Shown here: positions 12,818 to 22,614 of the stretch, piece by piece
How the letters are laid out: the number at the start of each line of letters is the position of its first letter
Numbering within the stretch: position 1 is the first letter of the stretch
Assembly (NCBI GenBank): GCA_944367565.1
Contig: CALVWR010000007.1
Coordinates: 1 to 64,000 of the forward strand
Direction of reading: 5' to 3'
Origin: an uncultured Clostridia bacterium
GTDB lineage: Bacteria; Bacillota; Clostridia; Christensenellales; Borkfalkiaceae
DNA length: 64,000 bases
Notes under the pieces: generated by a model
What the model saw: only the letters and a program-made list of their open reading frames with translations
Databases searched by the model: none
Told to the model about the DNA's origin: nothing
Made by a program: the position numbers and the translations under genes

Positions 12818-14446
12818 ATGAATAAGATTTGGAAAAAAGTGATGGCAATTGCGATGTGCGCGGTATGCGCGCTTCCGGCAGTCGGTTGCAAAAGACCGGT
12901 GGACAATTCGGATCAGACGGTAGAGGTGTTCGCTTACAACGCCGGCTACGGTCTGGATTGGCTGCGTGCCGCCGCCGAGATCTTTGAAGAGCGGACCGGT
13001 TACAATATGGAAATCAAGGAACAGGGTTCCATGGCGCTGGAATCGAAGATCCGTTCCGGACCGAACAACAACACGGCAGACCTTTTTATCGTCGGGGAAT
13101 ACTGGAATCGCTATATCTCGCTCGGATCGAAAGCCGTATCGGGATACGATTATATTCTCGAACCGCTTGACGACGTATACGCTTACACGCCGGAGGGTGA
13201 GGACAGAACCATCGGCAAAAAGATGTGGGAAACGGTCAAGAACTCTTACACGATGGAAGTGGAAGAAGGCGGAGAATATGTTTCGCATCAGTACGTCATG
13301 CCCTGGGCGGCAGGTATGGGCGCGATCTTCTACAATCAGGATCTGTACGAACAGGCGGGACTGACGCACGAGCCGCGTACGACGGACGAACTGATGGAAT
13401 ACTGCGCGACGCTGAAATCGAACGGGATCACGCCGTTTATTTATTCCGCGGCGGACGATTATTTTTCTTATATATTCAACATCTGGTGGGCGCAGTACGA
13501 GACCATCAAGGGCGTGGATAATTTCTTCAACGGAAAGATCAGCGACAACGCGATTCCCGACGCGACGACCTCGATGGGAATCTTCGATCAGGAAGGGATC
13601 CGCGAAACGCTGAAAGTGTTTGAAGATATGCTCCACAAATCGAAGGGGTATGTGGATCCGCTGTCGGAATCGTACGAATACACGACGGCGCAGGCGAAGT
13701 TCCTGAACGGCGACGCCGCGATGCTGCCCGCCGGCGACTGGCTGGAAAACGAAATGAAAAATTCCAGTTCGTCTTTGAGTATCGGGAGCATACTGCCCAT
13801 GCGCACGCCGATCATCAGCGCGCTTTCCGATAAACTTTCCTACTGGGATAAAGCGGTAAATTTCACCGAAGCGTCGAAAACGATGTCGGCGACGGAGCGG
13901 AACGGCTACGATGAAAAGCTCGCGCAGCTTGTCGATTATGTGGACGGCGTCGTCACGCAGAAGCCCGACTGGGCGACCGACAAGGACGTTTCGATCGTGA
14001 CGGCAGCCCGCCGCGTCAATAACAACGTAGCGCAGTCTCATTCCATGGTCATTCCGGTTTACGCCACCGCGAAGACCGCGGCAAAGGAATTCATGAAATT
14101 TATGGCGTCCGACGAGGGCATCGAACTTTTCATGGAAAATACGTCGGGTTCGGTATTGCCGTATTATTACGATATCGAAAATTATGAAAAATACGACGAA
14201 CTTTCCGATTTTGCGAAGAAAAAATGGGAAATCATGCTGAATTCGGATTATGTGGAACAGTGGCAGACGTATCCCACGCATTATCTGGGCAGTCTGTCTC
14301 CGAGATACGGCATTACTCTGCTGGGGGTGACGTTCGGTTCGCAGGATTCGTCCGTATTAAAGACGGCGGATCAGATAGTGCGGGAGAACAAGGATTACTT
14401 CCGGAACAGACTGGAAACGATTCTGAAAAACGCCGGATTGATTTAA
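12818..14446 (+). CDS. ABC transporter extracellular sugar-binding lipoprotein
   Basis: Captures the substrate outside the cell and delivers it to the two permeases. A lipoprotein signal peptide ends at LPAVGC, with Cys24 as the lipidation site. The body (about 515 aa) has the bacterial extracellular solute-binding protein family 1 pattern, with AAEIFEERTGYNMEI early and a GDAAMLPAGDW hinge-region motif. AAGGAGG lies 10 nt before the ATG; a TTG at 12812 is also in frame but too close to it. The substrate is likely an oligosaccharide or glycoside given the glycosidase genes downstream. Confidence 0.9.
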   Translation: MNKIWKKVMAIAMCAVCALPAVGCKRPVDNSDQTVEVFAYNAGYGLDWLRAAAEIFEERTGYNMEIKEQGSMALESKIRSGPNNNTADLFIVGEYWNRYISLGSKAVSGYDYILEPLDDVYAYTPEGEDRTIGKKMWETVKNSYTMEVEEGGEYVSHQYVMPWAAGMGAIFYNQDLYEQAGLTHEPRTTDELMEYCATLKSNGITPFIYSAADDYFSYIFNIWWAQYETIKGVDNFFNGKISDNAIPDATTSMGIFDQEGIRETLKVFEDMLHKSKGYVDPLSESYEYTTAQAKFLNGDAAMLPAGDWLENEMKNSSSSLSIGSILPMRTPIISALSDKLSYWDKAVNFTEASKTMSATERNGYDEKLAQLVDYVDGVVTQKPDWATDKDVSIVTAARRVNNNVAQSHSMVIPVYATAKTAAKEFMKFMASDEGIELFMENTSGSVLPYYYDIENYEKYDELSDFAKKKWEIMLNSDYVEQWQTYPTHYLGSLSPRYGITLLGVTFGSQDSSVLKTADQIVRENKDYFRNRLETILKNAGLI

Positions 14447-14476
14447 CGGAAACGAGCCGTAAGGAGGAAGAAAAGA

Positions 14477-16942
14477 ATGAGGTTGAGAAAAACGGCAAAA
14501 ACCGCCGCATCGCTTCTGCTGTCCGCCGTTATGCTTACGGTGGGGGCGGCGTGTAACCAGAATCCTGCAACGAACGGCGGGAATGCGAACGCAGCCGTCA
14601 AGGTGGCGCGTTCGAGCGATAAGATCCTGCAATCCTACGCGGCGCAGACCGAAGGCATGATCGCGCTGAAGGAAAAATTCATGGGTTCGCTCGTCGATAC
14701 GTTTTCCATCACCGCGGTGCAGAACGAATACGAAAGCAAACAGATCATCATCACGCCGGAAACGGACGTGCAAAGTTACGACGTGACGGTGGGCGACTTC
14801 AAGAGCGGCGCAAATACGCTTGCGGCGAGCAATTTTGAAGTAAGGCATCAGTATTATCATCTCGTGGAGACCATTTACGATTCTCTGTCGGAAATGCAGC
14901 CCGGGATGTATCCCGACGCGCTCTTGCCGATGGCTACGGCAAAGGCGTACGGGCTGAACACCATCAAGGCGGGAGAAAATCAGGGCGTATACATCACGGT
15001 GAAGATCCCGAAAGGGCAGCCGGCGGGGGTTTACGAAGGCGAGATCAGCGTCACGCTGGACGGCGTGGTGAAGAAGATCCCGGCGAGCGTAACCGTTGTC
15101 GGATACGAATTGCCCGATACCGTCAGTCTGGCGAGCTGCGTTCCCTTGCAGGTAGGATATCTGATGCAGGGCGAACTTTCCGATACGCAGGAAATGTACG
15201 ATAAATACAGCGACGCGCTCAACGAATACCGCCTTGCGGTACAGTATCTCGGTTCTTATTACGTTTCGAGTCCGCAGGATACCGATTACGTCGAATTCTG
15301 TCTGGGCGTTGCGGTAGACAAGGCGGTGGAGGCGGCGCAGGATCCCAGCGTTCCGTCTTACGCGATCAAATGCTATGAGCTGGCGGACGCTACCTATAAT
15401 TATGTACTCAACGAAGATCTGTTGCTCACGTATCTGCGCGGTTACATCGACAAAAGCGTGGAAACGGGCGTCAATCTTCTTAAGAAAGCGTACGTTTATA
15501 TGGGAAATATCATCGACGAACCCGATCTCGGCGGATCGTTTGCGCAGGAACGCGCAAACTATGTATGCAGACAGTATGAAGATGTCCTGAAAGAAGCGGC
15601 GCAGTATGCGAGAAACGTCGGCGCAAGTCAGGAAGTGATCGACGACGTTATGTCTATCCCGCACGTTGTGACCGGTGCGTATTCCGAAAAACTTCCCGAA
15701 GTGCAGACGTACTGCCCGACGGCGGATACGTTGTCTTCTTCGGCGATCATCGAGGATTACCGCACCTTGCGCGAAGAGGGAAAGGATTATTGGTGGTATA
15801 CCTGTACCGTTCCCAAAATTCCCTATCCCGGCTATCATATCGACGACAACGGCGTTTCTTCCCGCGTGATGTTCTGGATGATGAAGGAATATGATATTTC
15901 CGGATATCTCACCTGGGAAGCGGCATACTATATCAACGGCGCCGATCCGTCGCAGGGCTATTCTCCCGTATACGGCATGGAGAACTATACGAACGTACAT
16001 CGCTGGGGAGACGCGTACGGCGACGGTTGGTTCTTCTATCCCGGCGCACCTTTCGGCATCGACGGACCCGTTCCGGCAATGCGTCTTTTCACGATGCGCG
16101 ACGGGCTGGAAGATTACGAGATCATGCACGACATCGAAACGACTTACGCGACGATGAGCGCGGCGCACGGTGCGACGATCACTTCCGACGGGATCATGAC
16201 GGAACTCTACGCAAAGCTGTATAACGACAACCGCGTATATTGCAGCAGCGAAGACGTCGATCTTACGAGAGATCTGCTCACGTCGCTCGCTCTTCTGGCG
16301 GAAAAAGGCGTGGCGATCAGCGATTACGCCATCGGCGAAGACGGAAAGATCAACGCGAAGATCTATGCGCCGCTCGGCATGGAGATCAGGCTGAACGGGC
16401 AGTCGCTGAGCGGCAGCAGCACCAGCGGCGGAAAGGTTTATGAAGTTTCAATGGCGGCCGATCGGTTCGAGGTGACGGCGGAAAACGTGAGCTTTTCTGT
16501 GTCCGGAGCCGTAACGGCGATTTCCGAACCGGAGGTTTCCCGTGTGAGCGTTTACGATCAGCAGCAGAATCTGGACGAAACGGCGGTGATCACCGAGGTC
16601 GGAGAAGAGGGAAATAAGAGCGTGCGCGTGGAATTGAAGTCGGACAATGTCCGTTTCGATTACCGCCTCGATCAGAACGACATCACGTCGTCGACGAAGT
16701 CCGTGATCTTATATATCAATTACGAAGAAAGCGAGAAGGTAAAGGTCAATATTTCTCTGTACGGAACGGGGATCCGGCAGCTCGATTCGGTATACCTGCA
16801 CGAAGGAATGAACGTCATCCGTTTCGACAGGATCGGCGATTTCGACTGGACGGCACTTCGTAAAGCCAACGCGTTGGTATTCATGCTGGACGGCGGCAGA
16901 GCCGTAACGCTGGATATCTGCGAAGTTCTTACGTTAAACTGA
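14477..16942 (+). CDS. DUF4091-containing lipoprotein, putative glycoside hydrolase
   Basis: Predicted surface lipoprotein (signal peptide ending VGAAC near residue 25) of 821 aa. An N-terminal beta-sandwich with QGVYITVKIPKGQPAGVYEG leads into a TIM-barrel-like part whose end carries GDGWFFYPG and MRLFTMRDGLEDYEIM, hallmarks of DUF4091 proteins related to GH123-type hydrolases. A further beta-rich region follows to the C-terminus. GGAGG precedes the start. Located directly behind the importer, it probably trims or binds the imported glycan at the surface. The catalytic activity is unproven. Confidence 0.72.
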   Translation: MRLRKTAKTAASLLLSAVMLTVGAACNQNPATNGGNANAAVKVARSSDKILQSYAAQTEGMIALKEKFMGSLVDTFSITAVQNEYESKQIIITPETDVQSYDVTVGDFKSGANTLAASNFEVRHQYYHLVETIYDSLSEMQPGMYPDALLPMATAKAYGLNTIKAGENQGVYITVKIPKGQPAGVYEGEISVTLDGVVKKIPASVTVVGYELPDTVSLASCVPLQVGYLMQGELSDTQEMYDKYSDALNEYRLAVQYLGSYYVSSPQDTDYVEFCLGVAVDKAVEAAQDPSVPSYAIKCYELADATYNYVLNEDLLLTYLRGYIDKSVETGVNLLKKAYVYMGNIIDEPDLGGSFAQERANYVCRQYEDVLKEAAQYARNVGASQEVIDDVMSIPHVVTGAYSEKLPEVQTYCPTADTLSSSAIIEDYRTLREEGKDYWWYTCTVPKIPYPGYHIDDNGVSSRVMFWMMKEYDISGYLTWEAAYYINGADPSQGYSPVYGMENYTNVHRWGDAYGDGWFFYPGAPFGIDGPVPAMRLFTMRDGLEDYEIMHDIETTYATMSAAHGATITSDGIMTELYAKLYNDNRVYCSSEDVDLTRDLLTSLALLAEKGVAISDYAIGEDGKINAKIYAPLGMEIRLNGQSLSGSSTSGGKVYEVSMAADRFEVTAENVSFSVSGAVTAISEPEVSRVSVYDQQQNLDETAVITEVGEEGNKSVRVELKSDNVRFDYRLDQNDITSSTKSVILYINYEESEKVKVNISLYGTGIRQLDSVYLHEGMNVIRFDRIGDFDWTALRKANALVFMLDGGRAVTLDICEVLTLN

Positions 16943-16954
16943 CGGAGGGGAGCG

Positions 16955-18124
16955 ATGAAAAACAGATTTTTGATCACGATGTTATCGGGTGTGCTTGCGG
17001 CAGGCGCGGTGTGCGCTTTGCCCGCATCGGCGACGGTGCAGGGGAACGCGGAGGGCGTTTCTATGTATGAAGCGGTCAGCGGTTTTGAAAGTCTGGATGA
17101 ATTTTATACGATGAAATTCGCCAACCGTTTCGGAGAAGTAAGGCTCAACGACGATACGCAATTTATCAGCGAGGGGCAGGCTTCCGCGAAGCTGGAAGTG
17201 TGGGGGTATATCAACAAGAACGCGGCAAAACCCGTCATGACGGTACCGCTGACGGGAGAAAATCAGAAAAATTTAAAACGGCTCAGATCGGTCACGTTCG
17301 ATCTGTTCAACCAGACGGGCGAAGCCTGTGAGATCTCCGTCGCGTTGCAGGTGGACGGCTTCACGACGGAATATCAGACGGTTTCCGTGAACGCGGGAAA
17401 GAACGAAGTGGAAGTCGCGTTTGACATGGTCGGCGTTGCGCTTGCCGCCGATCTGACAAAGGGAGAAGCCGTTCTGATCGAATTCCCGCAGGCAAAGGAT
17501 TACGCCTCGGCGCAAACGAACGTGTTTTACGTCGACAACCTGGGGCTTACGATGTCCTTGAAAGAACCCGATCCGATGACGATCGTACTCGATGAAAACG
17601 AATTCTGTTCGTTTGACAAGGATTATCAGAAGTACATGATCGCCGTGGGCGGCGTGGGACCGACGATCGGAAGTCAGCCGATTTTATCCATCAACGAAGA
17701 TCTCAACTATGTATCGGGCGGAACGGGCAAATCGCTGAAAGTCGTATTGCCTACGGGATTGCCGCCGATCAACGACGGATGGCCGTATTTCACGTTTATC
17801 GACGCGTTGTTTGAAGAAGTGGATTTCGCGCGGTACGCGGACGAAGGGTATTCCTTCTGCTTCGACGTTTACAATACCGGCGCCGCGTTCAATTTCGGTT
17901 TTGAGATCCATGCGCGCAATACGCAGTCCAACAATTACAGCGTGGCGTTCACCTGTGAGAAGGGTTGGAACAGCTTTTCGTTCAGACTTTCCGATTGGAA
18001 CAACGTGACGGAGGAAAAACCCGTAAAACTGACCGATAACCTGAATGACTTCTTCATCTCCTACGGAAAGTTTGCAACGTCGGAAAAAACGTTCTATTTT
18101 GATAACTTCAGATTTGTCAAATAA
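16955..18124 (+). CDS. Secreted beta-sandwich protein of unknown function
   Basis: 389 aa with a signal peptide ending in ALPASA, consistent with signal peptidase I cleavage; no lipobox cysteine. Two similar all-beta modules follow, each ending in a short Y-x-D-N strand (VFYVDNLGL near 190, FYFDNFRFVK at the C-terminus). This is the look of carbohydrate-binding jelly-roll modules. 12 bp after the DUF4091 gene and 23 bp before the next, so same operon. Probable non-catalytic glycan-binding role; no family recognised with certainty. Confidence 0.6.
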   Translation: MKNRFLITMLSGVLAAGAVCALPASATVQGNAEGVSMYEAVSGFESLDEFYTMKFANRFGEVRLNDDTQFISEGQASAKLEVWGYINKNAAKPVMTVPLTGENQKNLKRLRSVTFDLFNQTGEACEISVALQVDGFTTEYQTVSVNAGKNEVEVAFDMVGVALAADLTKGEAVLIEFPQAKDYASAQTNVFYVDNLGLTMSLKEPDPMTIVLDENEFCSFDKDYQKYMIAVGGVGPTIGSQPILSINEDLNYVSGGTGKSLKVVLPTGLPPINDGWPYFTFIDALFEEVDFARYADEGYSFCFDVYNTGAAFNFGFEIHARNTQSNNYSVAFTCEKGWNSFSFRLSDWNNVTEEKPVKLTDNLNDFFISYGKFATSEKTFYFDNFRFVK

Positions 18125-18147
18125 AATTCATGAATGAGGAGGAAACT

Positions 18148-20586
18148 ATGAGAAAACAATCGAAAGGCAAACGGCTGATCATGTTGGCGCTCTGTCTGGC
18201 GATGGTGCTGTGCGTTGGATTTGCCGTTGCGTGCAACAACAATCCGGGCACCGAGAATCCGGACGAGACGAATCCCGGGGGCGGCGGACAGACGGAAGCC
18301 ACTTTCGTGGCGGATATTCCCGCCGACGCGACGTTGGAATACGGCAGTTCGTATTCTTTCGGCACCGTTGCGGGGTTGTATAACAACACCGAGATTATCG
18401 ATCCGGTGGTTACCGTCATGCTGGGAGAGACGGCAGTGCAGGTGCTTGAAAACAAGATCATGCTCAATGCGCTGGGCGTTTACGATGTGACGTATACGTT
18501 CACGCTTCCGAACAGCGAAGTGAAGAGATATGAGCAGACTATCACCTGCGTCGACACGAAGGCTCCGTCGGTCATTCAGGAGGGAGAGCTGAACGGCAAA
18601 TATAAACTGGACGATATCGTTACGCTGCCCGTTTTCACCGCTACGGATCTTGTCGACGGGACGCTGACGCCGGAAGTCAAAGTATATTGCGGAGAGGAAA
18701 TCGAAGAAAATCTCGTCACCGTAACAAAGGAAAATACTTTCACCATCTCCAAGTACGGCGATTACAGCATTGTGGCGACGGCGACCGATGAAAGCGGAAA
18801 TACGGGTGTGCGTCGCATCGACGTCAACGTTTTTGAAGAAAACGAAATCGAATTTTTCAATTCGCAGGAATATGTGGAATCCAACGTCGCCACGTCCGGC
18901 GGCGGGCAGATGAACTATAACAGCAATGAAAAATACGTCATCGAAGGCGAGGGGTCCGTGCGGTTTTACACGACGAGAGACGGATTGTGGATCTCTTTGA
19001 TTCTCGATTCCACGTCGAATCTCGATTTCAGCGATGTCGCGGGTGTGAGCTATTGGGTTTACAACGACAGTCCGCGGGCATACAATCTCGATCTGATGAC
19101 CACGGCCAAACCCGCGGAAATGATCAAGCGCACGTCGATCGAGCCGGGCAGATGGACGAAAGTTTTCATTCCCGCGGCGGACATCAATAAAGTCTACACG
19201 CCGGAAACGGATAAACTGCAGTTCTTCTTTAACGGCGACGATTTCCGCGATAATTACTGGGAATTCAATATGTATATCGATTGCTTCAGAATCGAACCGA
19301 GCGAACCTGCGATGAGTATCGAACCGGAAGAACTCTTTGTACAGGAATCCGATGAAGCCGTCGTACTTCTTACCGCCGACAATTACAGCGGGATCGACGC
19401 TTCGGACCTGCAGGCTACGCTGATCGACGCAGAGGGGAACAAGACCGTGCTCACCGTTGAAAACGGAGAGGTGAAAGGCACCCTTACGATGGGCAAATAT
19501 ACCGTGCATTATGTTTATATCGACGGATCGGAGGGCGTGAGCGCCGAACAGAGCGTAATCGTCTACGGCGATCTCACGATGCCGAAAGGTTACGTGGACG
19601 ATATGAGCAAGGATTATACCGCGTATTTCTATGAAGGGCAGAAAGCGGTAGGGCAGGCGGTGACTCCCGTCTATGTCGCAGGCGACGCAGACCAGCCGAA
19701 CCGCATTGTGGTGGAAAGCTCCGGGGACAGTATGTTCGGCGTGATGATGCCTGCCGAGTTATTCGCCGTGGTTTCGACGGGAGATGTCGTTACCATCCGC
19801 TATAAAATCAATATCACCGCTCCGCAACAGGGCATAAACGGCGTGGCGAGCGGAAAGACAAGCGATTTTAACCTGAGATTGAAATACGGCAACATAGACA
19901 GTACCAGATTCATTGATGACGGCTATCTCAATAACATCTCGTTCGGAGAATGGACGGAAGTTTCCTTCGTATATGACGAAGATCTCGCGCAGACTTTCGG
20001 AGCACCTTCGCTGTATGTGGAATATCCGTGGGCGGAAGACTACTATTTAACATACGGATCCATGGTCGGCAGTATCGAGATCTCCTCCGTTACCTACGAA
20101 GAATCGCTGGCGCATATGGGCTTTGAGGAGGCAACGCTCGATCCGCAGAAATACAGTCTGGAAGCGTCGCAGCCCGACTCTTCGATTTCCTTTGCGGCAG
20201 GCAAGCATGGCGGAGAGCAGGTATTGATGTTGCATAACGGGGTATGGGAAGGCGGCGCGTATCTGACGGTGAATCTCGATCCGACGGTGGTCGGCGCGCT
20301 CGATGAAAATACAAAACTTATTTTCTTCGTGAATGTGGTAAAGGACGGCTCGCAGGATTCCTTTAATCTGAGAACGGGTACGGCAAAGGGTCCGTGGAAC
20401 GTCGTTTCCGACATGAACGACATTGCGACGAGGACGTGGATTAAGGTGGAAATCGAGGATGCGGAGATCATCGCTTCGATCAAAGAGGCGGGCAAGCTGG
20501 TATTCTGGGTAGAACAGGTGAATTCTGCGCAGAAAGGTTTTTCATTTAATTTCATGCTGGACGATATCGGCGTATATAAAAAGTAA
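18148..20586 (+). CDS. Lipoprotein with Ig-like and carbohydrate-binding-like modules
   Basis: 812-aa predicted surface lipoprotein; signal peptide ends VGFAVAC followed by a low-complexity N/P/G-rich linker. Next come immunoglobulin-like repeats of the DUF5011 type (TDLVDGTLTPEVKV, TATDESGNTGVRRIDV) and at least two jelly-roll modules resembling those in the preceding gene (the last one ends FMLDDIGVYKK). The start at 18148 is preceded by GAGGAGG; an ATG at 18130 lies upstream of that site and is not used. Likely binds the glycan targeted by the neighbouring hydrolases. Confidence 0.65.
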   Translation: MRKQSKGKRLIMLALCLAMVLCVGFAVACNNNPGTENPDETNPGGGGQTEATFVADIPADATLEYGSSYSFGTVAGLYNNTEIIDPVVTVMLGETAVQVLENKIMLNALGVYDVTYTFTLPNSEVKRYEQTITCVDTKAPSVIQEGELNGKYKLDDIVTLPVFTATDLVDGTLTPEVKVYCGEEIEENLVTVTKENTFTISKYGDYSIVATATDESGNTGVRRIDVNVFEENEIEFFNSQEYVESNVATSGGGQMNYNSNEKYVIEGEGSVRFYTTRDGLWISLILDSTSNLDFSDVAGVSYWVYNDSPRAYNLDLMTTAKPAEMIKRTSIEPGRWTKVFIPAADINKVYTPETDKLQFFFNGDDFRDNYWEFNMYIDCFRIEPSEPAMSIEPEELFVQESDEAVVLLTADNYSGIDASDLQATLIDAEGNKTVLTVENGEVKGTLTMGKYTVHYVYIDGSEGVSAEQSVIVYGDLTMPKGYVDDMSKDYTAYFYEGQKAVGQAVTPVYVAGDADQPNRIVVESSGDSMFGVMMPAELFAVVSTGDVVTIRYKINITAPQQGINGVASGKTSDFNLRLKYGNIDSTRFIDDGYLNNISFGEWTEVSFVYDEDLAQTFGAPSLYVEYPWAEDYYLTYGSMVGSIEISSVTYEESLAHMGFEEATLDPQKYSLEASQPDSSISFAAGKHGGEQVLMLHNGVWEGGAYLTVNLDPTVVGALDENTKLIFFVNVVKDGSQDSFNLRTGTAKGPWNVVSDMNDIATRTWIKVEIEDAEIIASIKEAGKLVFWVEQVNSAQKGFSFNFMLDDIGVYKK

Positions 20587-20658
20587 AGCAATTTTCCCGC
20601 GAAAGAGCAGGACGAAGAAACAAAGATTTTATAGATACAACGGGAACGGAGGAGGAAC

Positions 20659-22614
20659 ATGAAAACAGGGAAATGGATATGTTACCCGGGCGATTTTGAA
20701 ATTATGCTCGCGGAAAAAGTGATGACGAGAAGATACCAGCGCGATTTTCCCATAGGTCCTTTTTGGAGAATGGACAGTCCGTGGCACAACGTGAAATTTT
20801 ACAAGGAATTTCATTTGGAAAAAAGTGCCACGCTGTACTTCTCCTATGAGGGGCGGATCAGCGTATTTTTCTACGGAATCGATCGATATTCGTACGAATT
20901 CGACGGGACCGTCACTTTACCCGCGGGCGATTATCAGATGGAGATCTGGGTCTACAATCCGCACGGATTGCCGTGTTTGAAGATCGACGGGGACAATCTT
21001 GTCAGCGACGAAACTTTTTTAGCGGCAAACAATCAATTTCAGCTGAAAAAGTGTTTTGTCTGTCCCTGCGGCGAGTTGACGCCAAACACATATGCATTGC
21101 CGGTAAAACCGGTAACGGGGTATGAAATCCGGCAGAAAAACGGCGTAAACTATTACGATCTCGGCAGAATGGTGTTCGTTTTTACCACGGTGAAGGGCAA
21201 AGGAAAATGCAGATTGTATTTCGGAGAGACCCTGGGCGAGATCATGGATACGGAACATTGCGAGCAGGTGGAATTTTTCGATCTCGGCGCGGGGGGCAGT
21301 CATCGCAGCGAAACGAGCAAGGCGTTCCGGTATCTGCGGGTTTGCGGGGAGATCGGCGAAGTCGGCTTTGAAGAAGAATACGATCCCTCGCCCGTGGCAG
21401 CGCATTTTGAGAGCGAAGATAAACAGCTGCAGAAAATTTACGAGATCGCGCTGTATACGTTTTCGCTTTGTTCCAAGGAGTTTTATCTGGACGGTATCAA
21501 ACGCGACCGTTGGCTGTGGGGCGGCGACGCATACCAGGCGAGCAAGATCGAGGATTATTACCGTTACGATACGGCGATGATCAAACGGAGCATCATCGCG
21601 CTTTTCGGGAAACCGCCGGTGGTGACGTACATCAACCACATCATGGATTACACGCTGTACACGATTCTGTCGGTGTGGGAATATTACGAAAAGTCGGGCG
21701 ATCGGTCGTTTCTGGAATATATCGAACCGATCATGACGGAACATCTCGGGTTTGTGCTGTCGCGTACAAACGGGGACGGGTTCTTATACAAGCAGAAAAA
21801 CGACTGGGTTTTTGTAGACTGGGGTTTATCGGATACCGACGGCGAACAGAGCTTTGAACAGATTCTGCTTCACATCACGCTGTGCGCCGTCGCGAAGGTA
21901 TATGACGTTCTCGGTAAGGACGGCGCCTCCGTACTCAAGCGCGCAGCCGCGCTGAAAGAGCGCATAGATGCGGTGTTCTGGGACGACGCGCGCGGGCTGT
22001 ATCTTTATTCGCGCGTAAACGGCGTCGTAAAAGAGAAAGCCAGCGTGCATGCCAATGCCTTTGCGATCCTTTACGGTTTTGCGGAAGAAAATAAAACGGA
22101 ACGCATCAAAAAGGCTTTGCTTGCGGGAAAGGCGGAAGAATCCATCACGCCGTATATGCAGATGTACAATTTCGCGTGTCTGTTTGAATCGGGCGCGGGG
22201 AAAAAGGCGGACGGCATGATACGGGCGTACTGGGGCGAAATGGTGGATGCGGGCGCCAGCACATTCTGGGAAACGTTTACTCCGGGAGAGACGGAAGAGA
22301 CGTCTGCGGCGATGTACGGCAGACCCTTTGGCAGAAGCCACTGCCACATCTGGGGATCGGGACCGCTTTATCTGATTCCGCGCTATTATTTCGGCGTACG
22401 CAGCGAAGCGTTCGGGGAGACGTTTACCGTCCGACCCGATCTGTCGCTTTTGAAGGAATCGAAGATCACCTTACCGCTCAAACGGGGCATTCTGCAGATC
22501 GAAGTCGGCAAAAAGTTTGTTTCCGTTTACGCGACGGAACTCGACGGAACGTTGCGGTTGCATGACAAAACATATCGGGTAAAGAGAGGAGAAAAGGTTC
22601 ATGTCGAATTTTAA
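20659..22614 (+). CDS. GH78-type alpha-L-rhamnosidase-like hydrolase
   Basis: 651 aa without signal peptide, so probably cytoplasmic. A beta-sandwich N-terminal part precedes an (alpha/alpha)6 barrel carrying the family signature around 277-290 (LDGIKRDRWLWGGD) with acidic residues Asp278, Asp283 and Asp290; a second conserved acid is Glu538 in STFWETF. A C-terminal beta domain ends the protein. GGAGGAGG precedes the ATG. The last codons overlap the next gene by 14 bp. It would release rhamnose or a related deoxysugar from the imported saccharide. Confidence 0.82.
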   Translation: MKTGKWICYPGDFEIMLAEKVMTRRYQRDFPIGPFWRMDSPWHNVKFYKEFHLEKSATLYFSYEGRISVFFYGIDRYSYEFDGTVTLPAGDYQMEIWVYNPHGLPCLKIDGDNLVSDETFLAANNQFQLKKCFVCPCGELTPNTYALPVKPVTGYEIRQKNGVNYYDLGRMVFVFTTVKGKGKCRLYFGETLGEIMDTEHCEQVEFFDLGAGGSHRSETSKAFRYLRVCGEIGEVGFEEEYDPSPVAAHFESEDKQLQKIYEIALYTFSLCSKEFYLDGIKRDRWLWGGDAYQASKIEDYYRYDTAMIKRSIIALFGKPPVVTYINHIMDYTLYTILSVWEYYEKSGDRSFLEYIEPIMTEHLGFVLSRTNGDGFLYKQKNDWVFVDWGLSDTDGEQSFEQILLHITLCAVAKVYDVLGKDGASVLKRAAALKERIDAVFWDDARGLYLYSRVNGVVKEKASVHANAFAILYGFAEENKTERIKKALLAGKAEESITPYMQMYNFACLFESGAGKKADGMIRAYWGEMVDAGASTFWETFTPGETEETSAAMYGRPFGRSHCHIWGSGPLYLIPRYYFGVRSEAFGETFTVRPDLSLLKESKITLPLKRGILQIEVGKKFVSVYATELDGTLRLHDKTYRVKRGEKVHVEF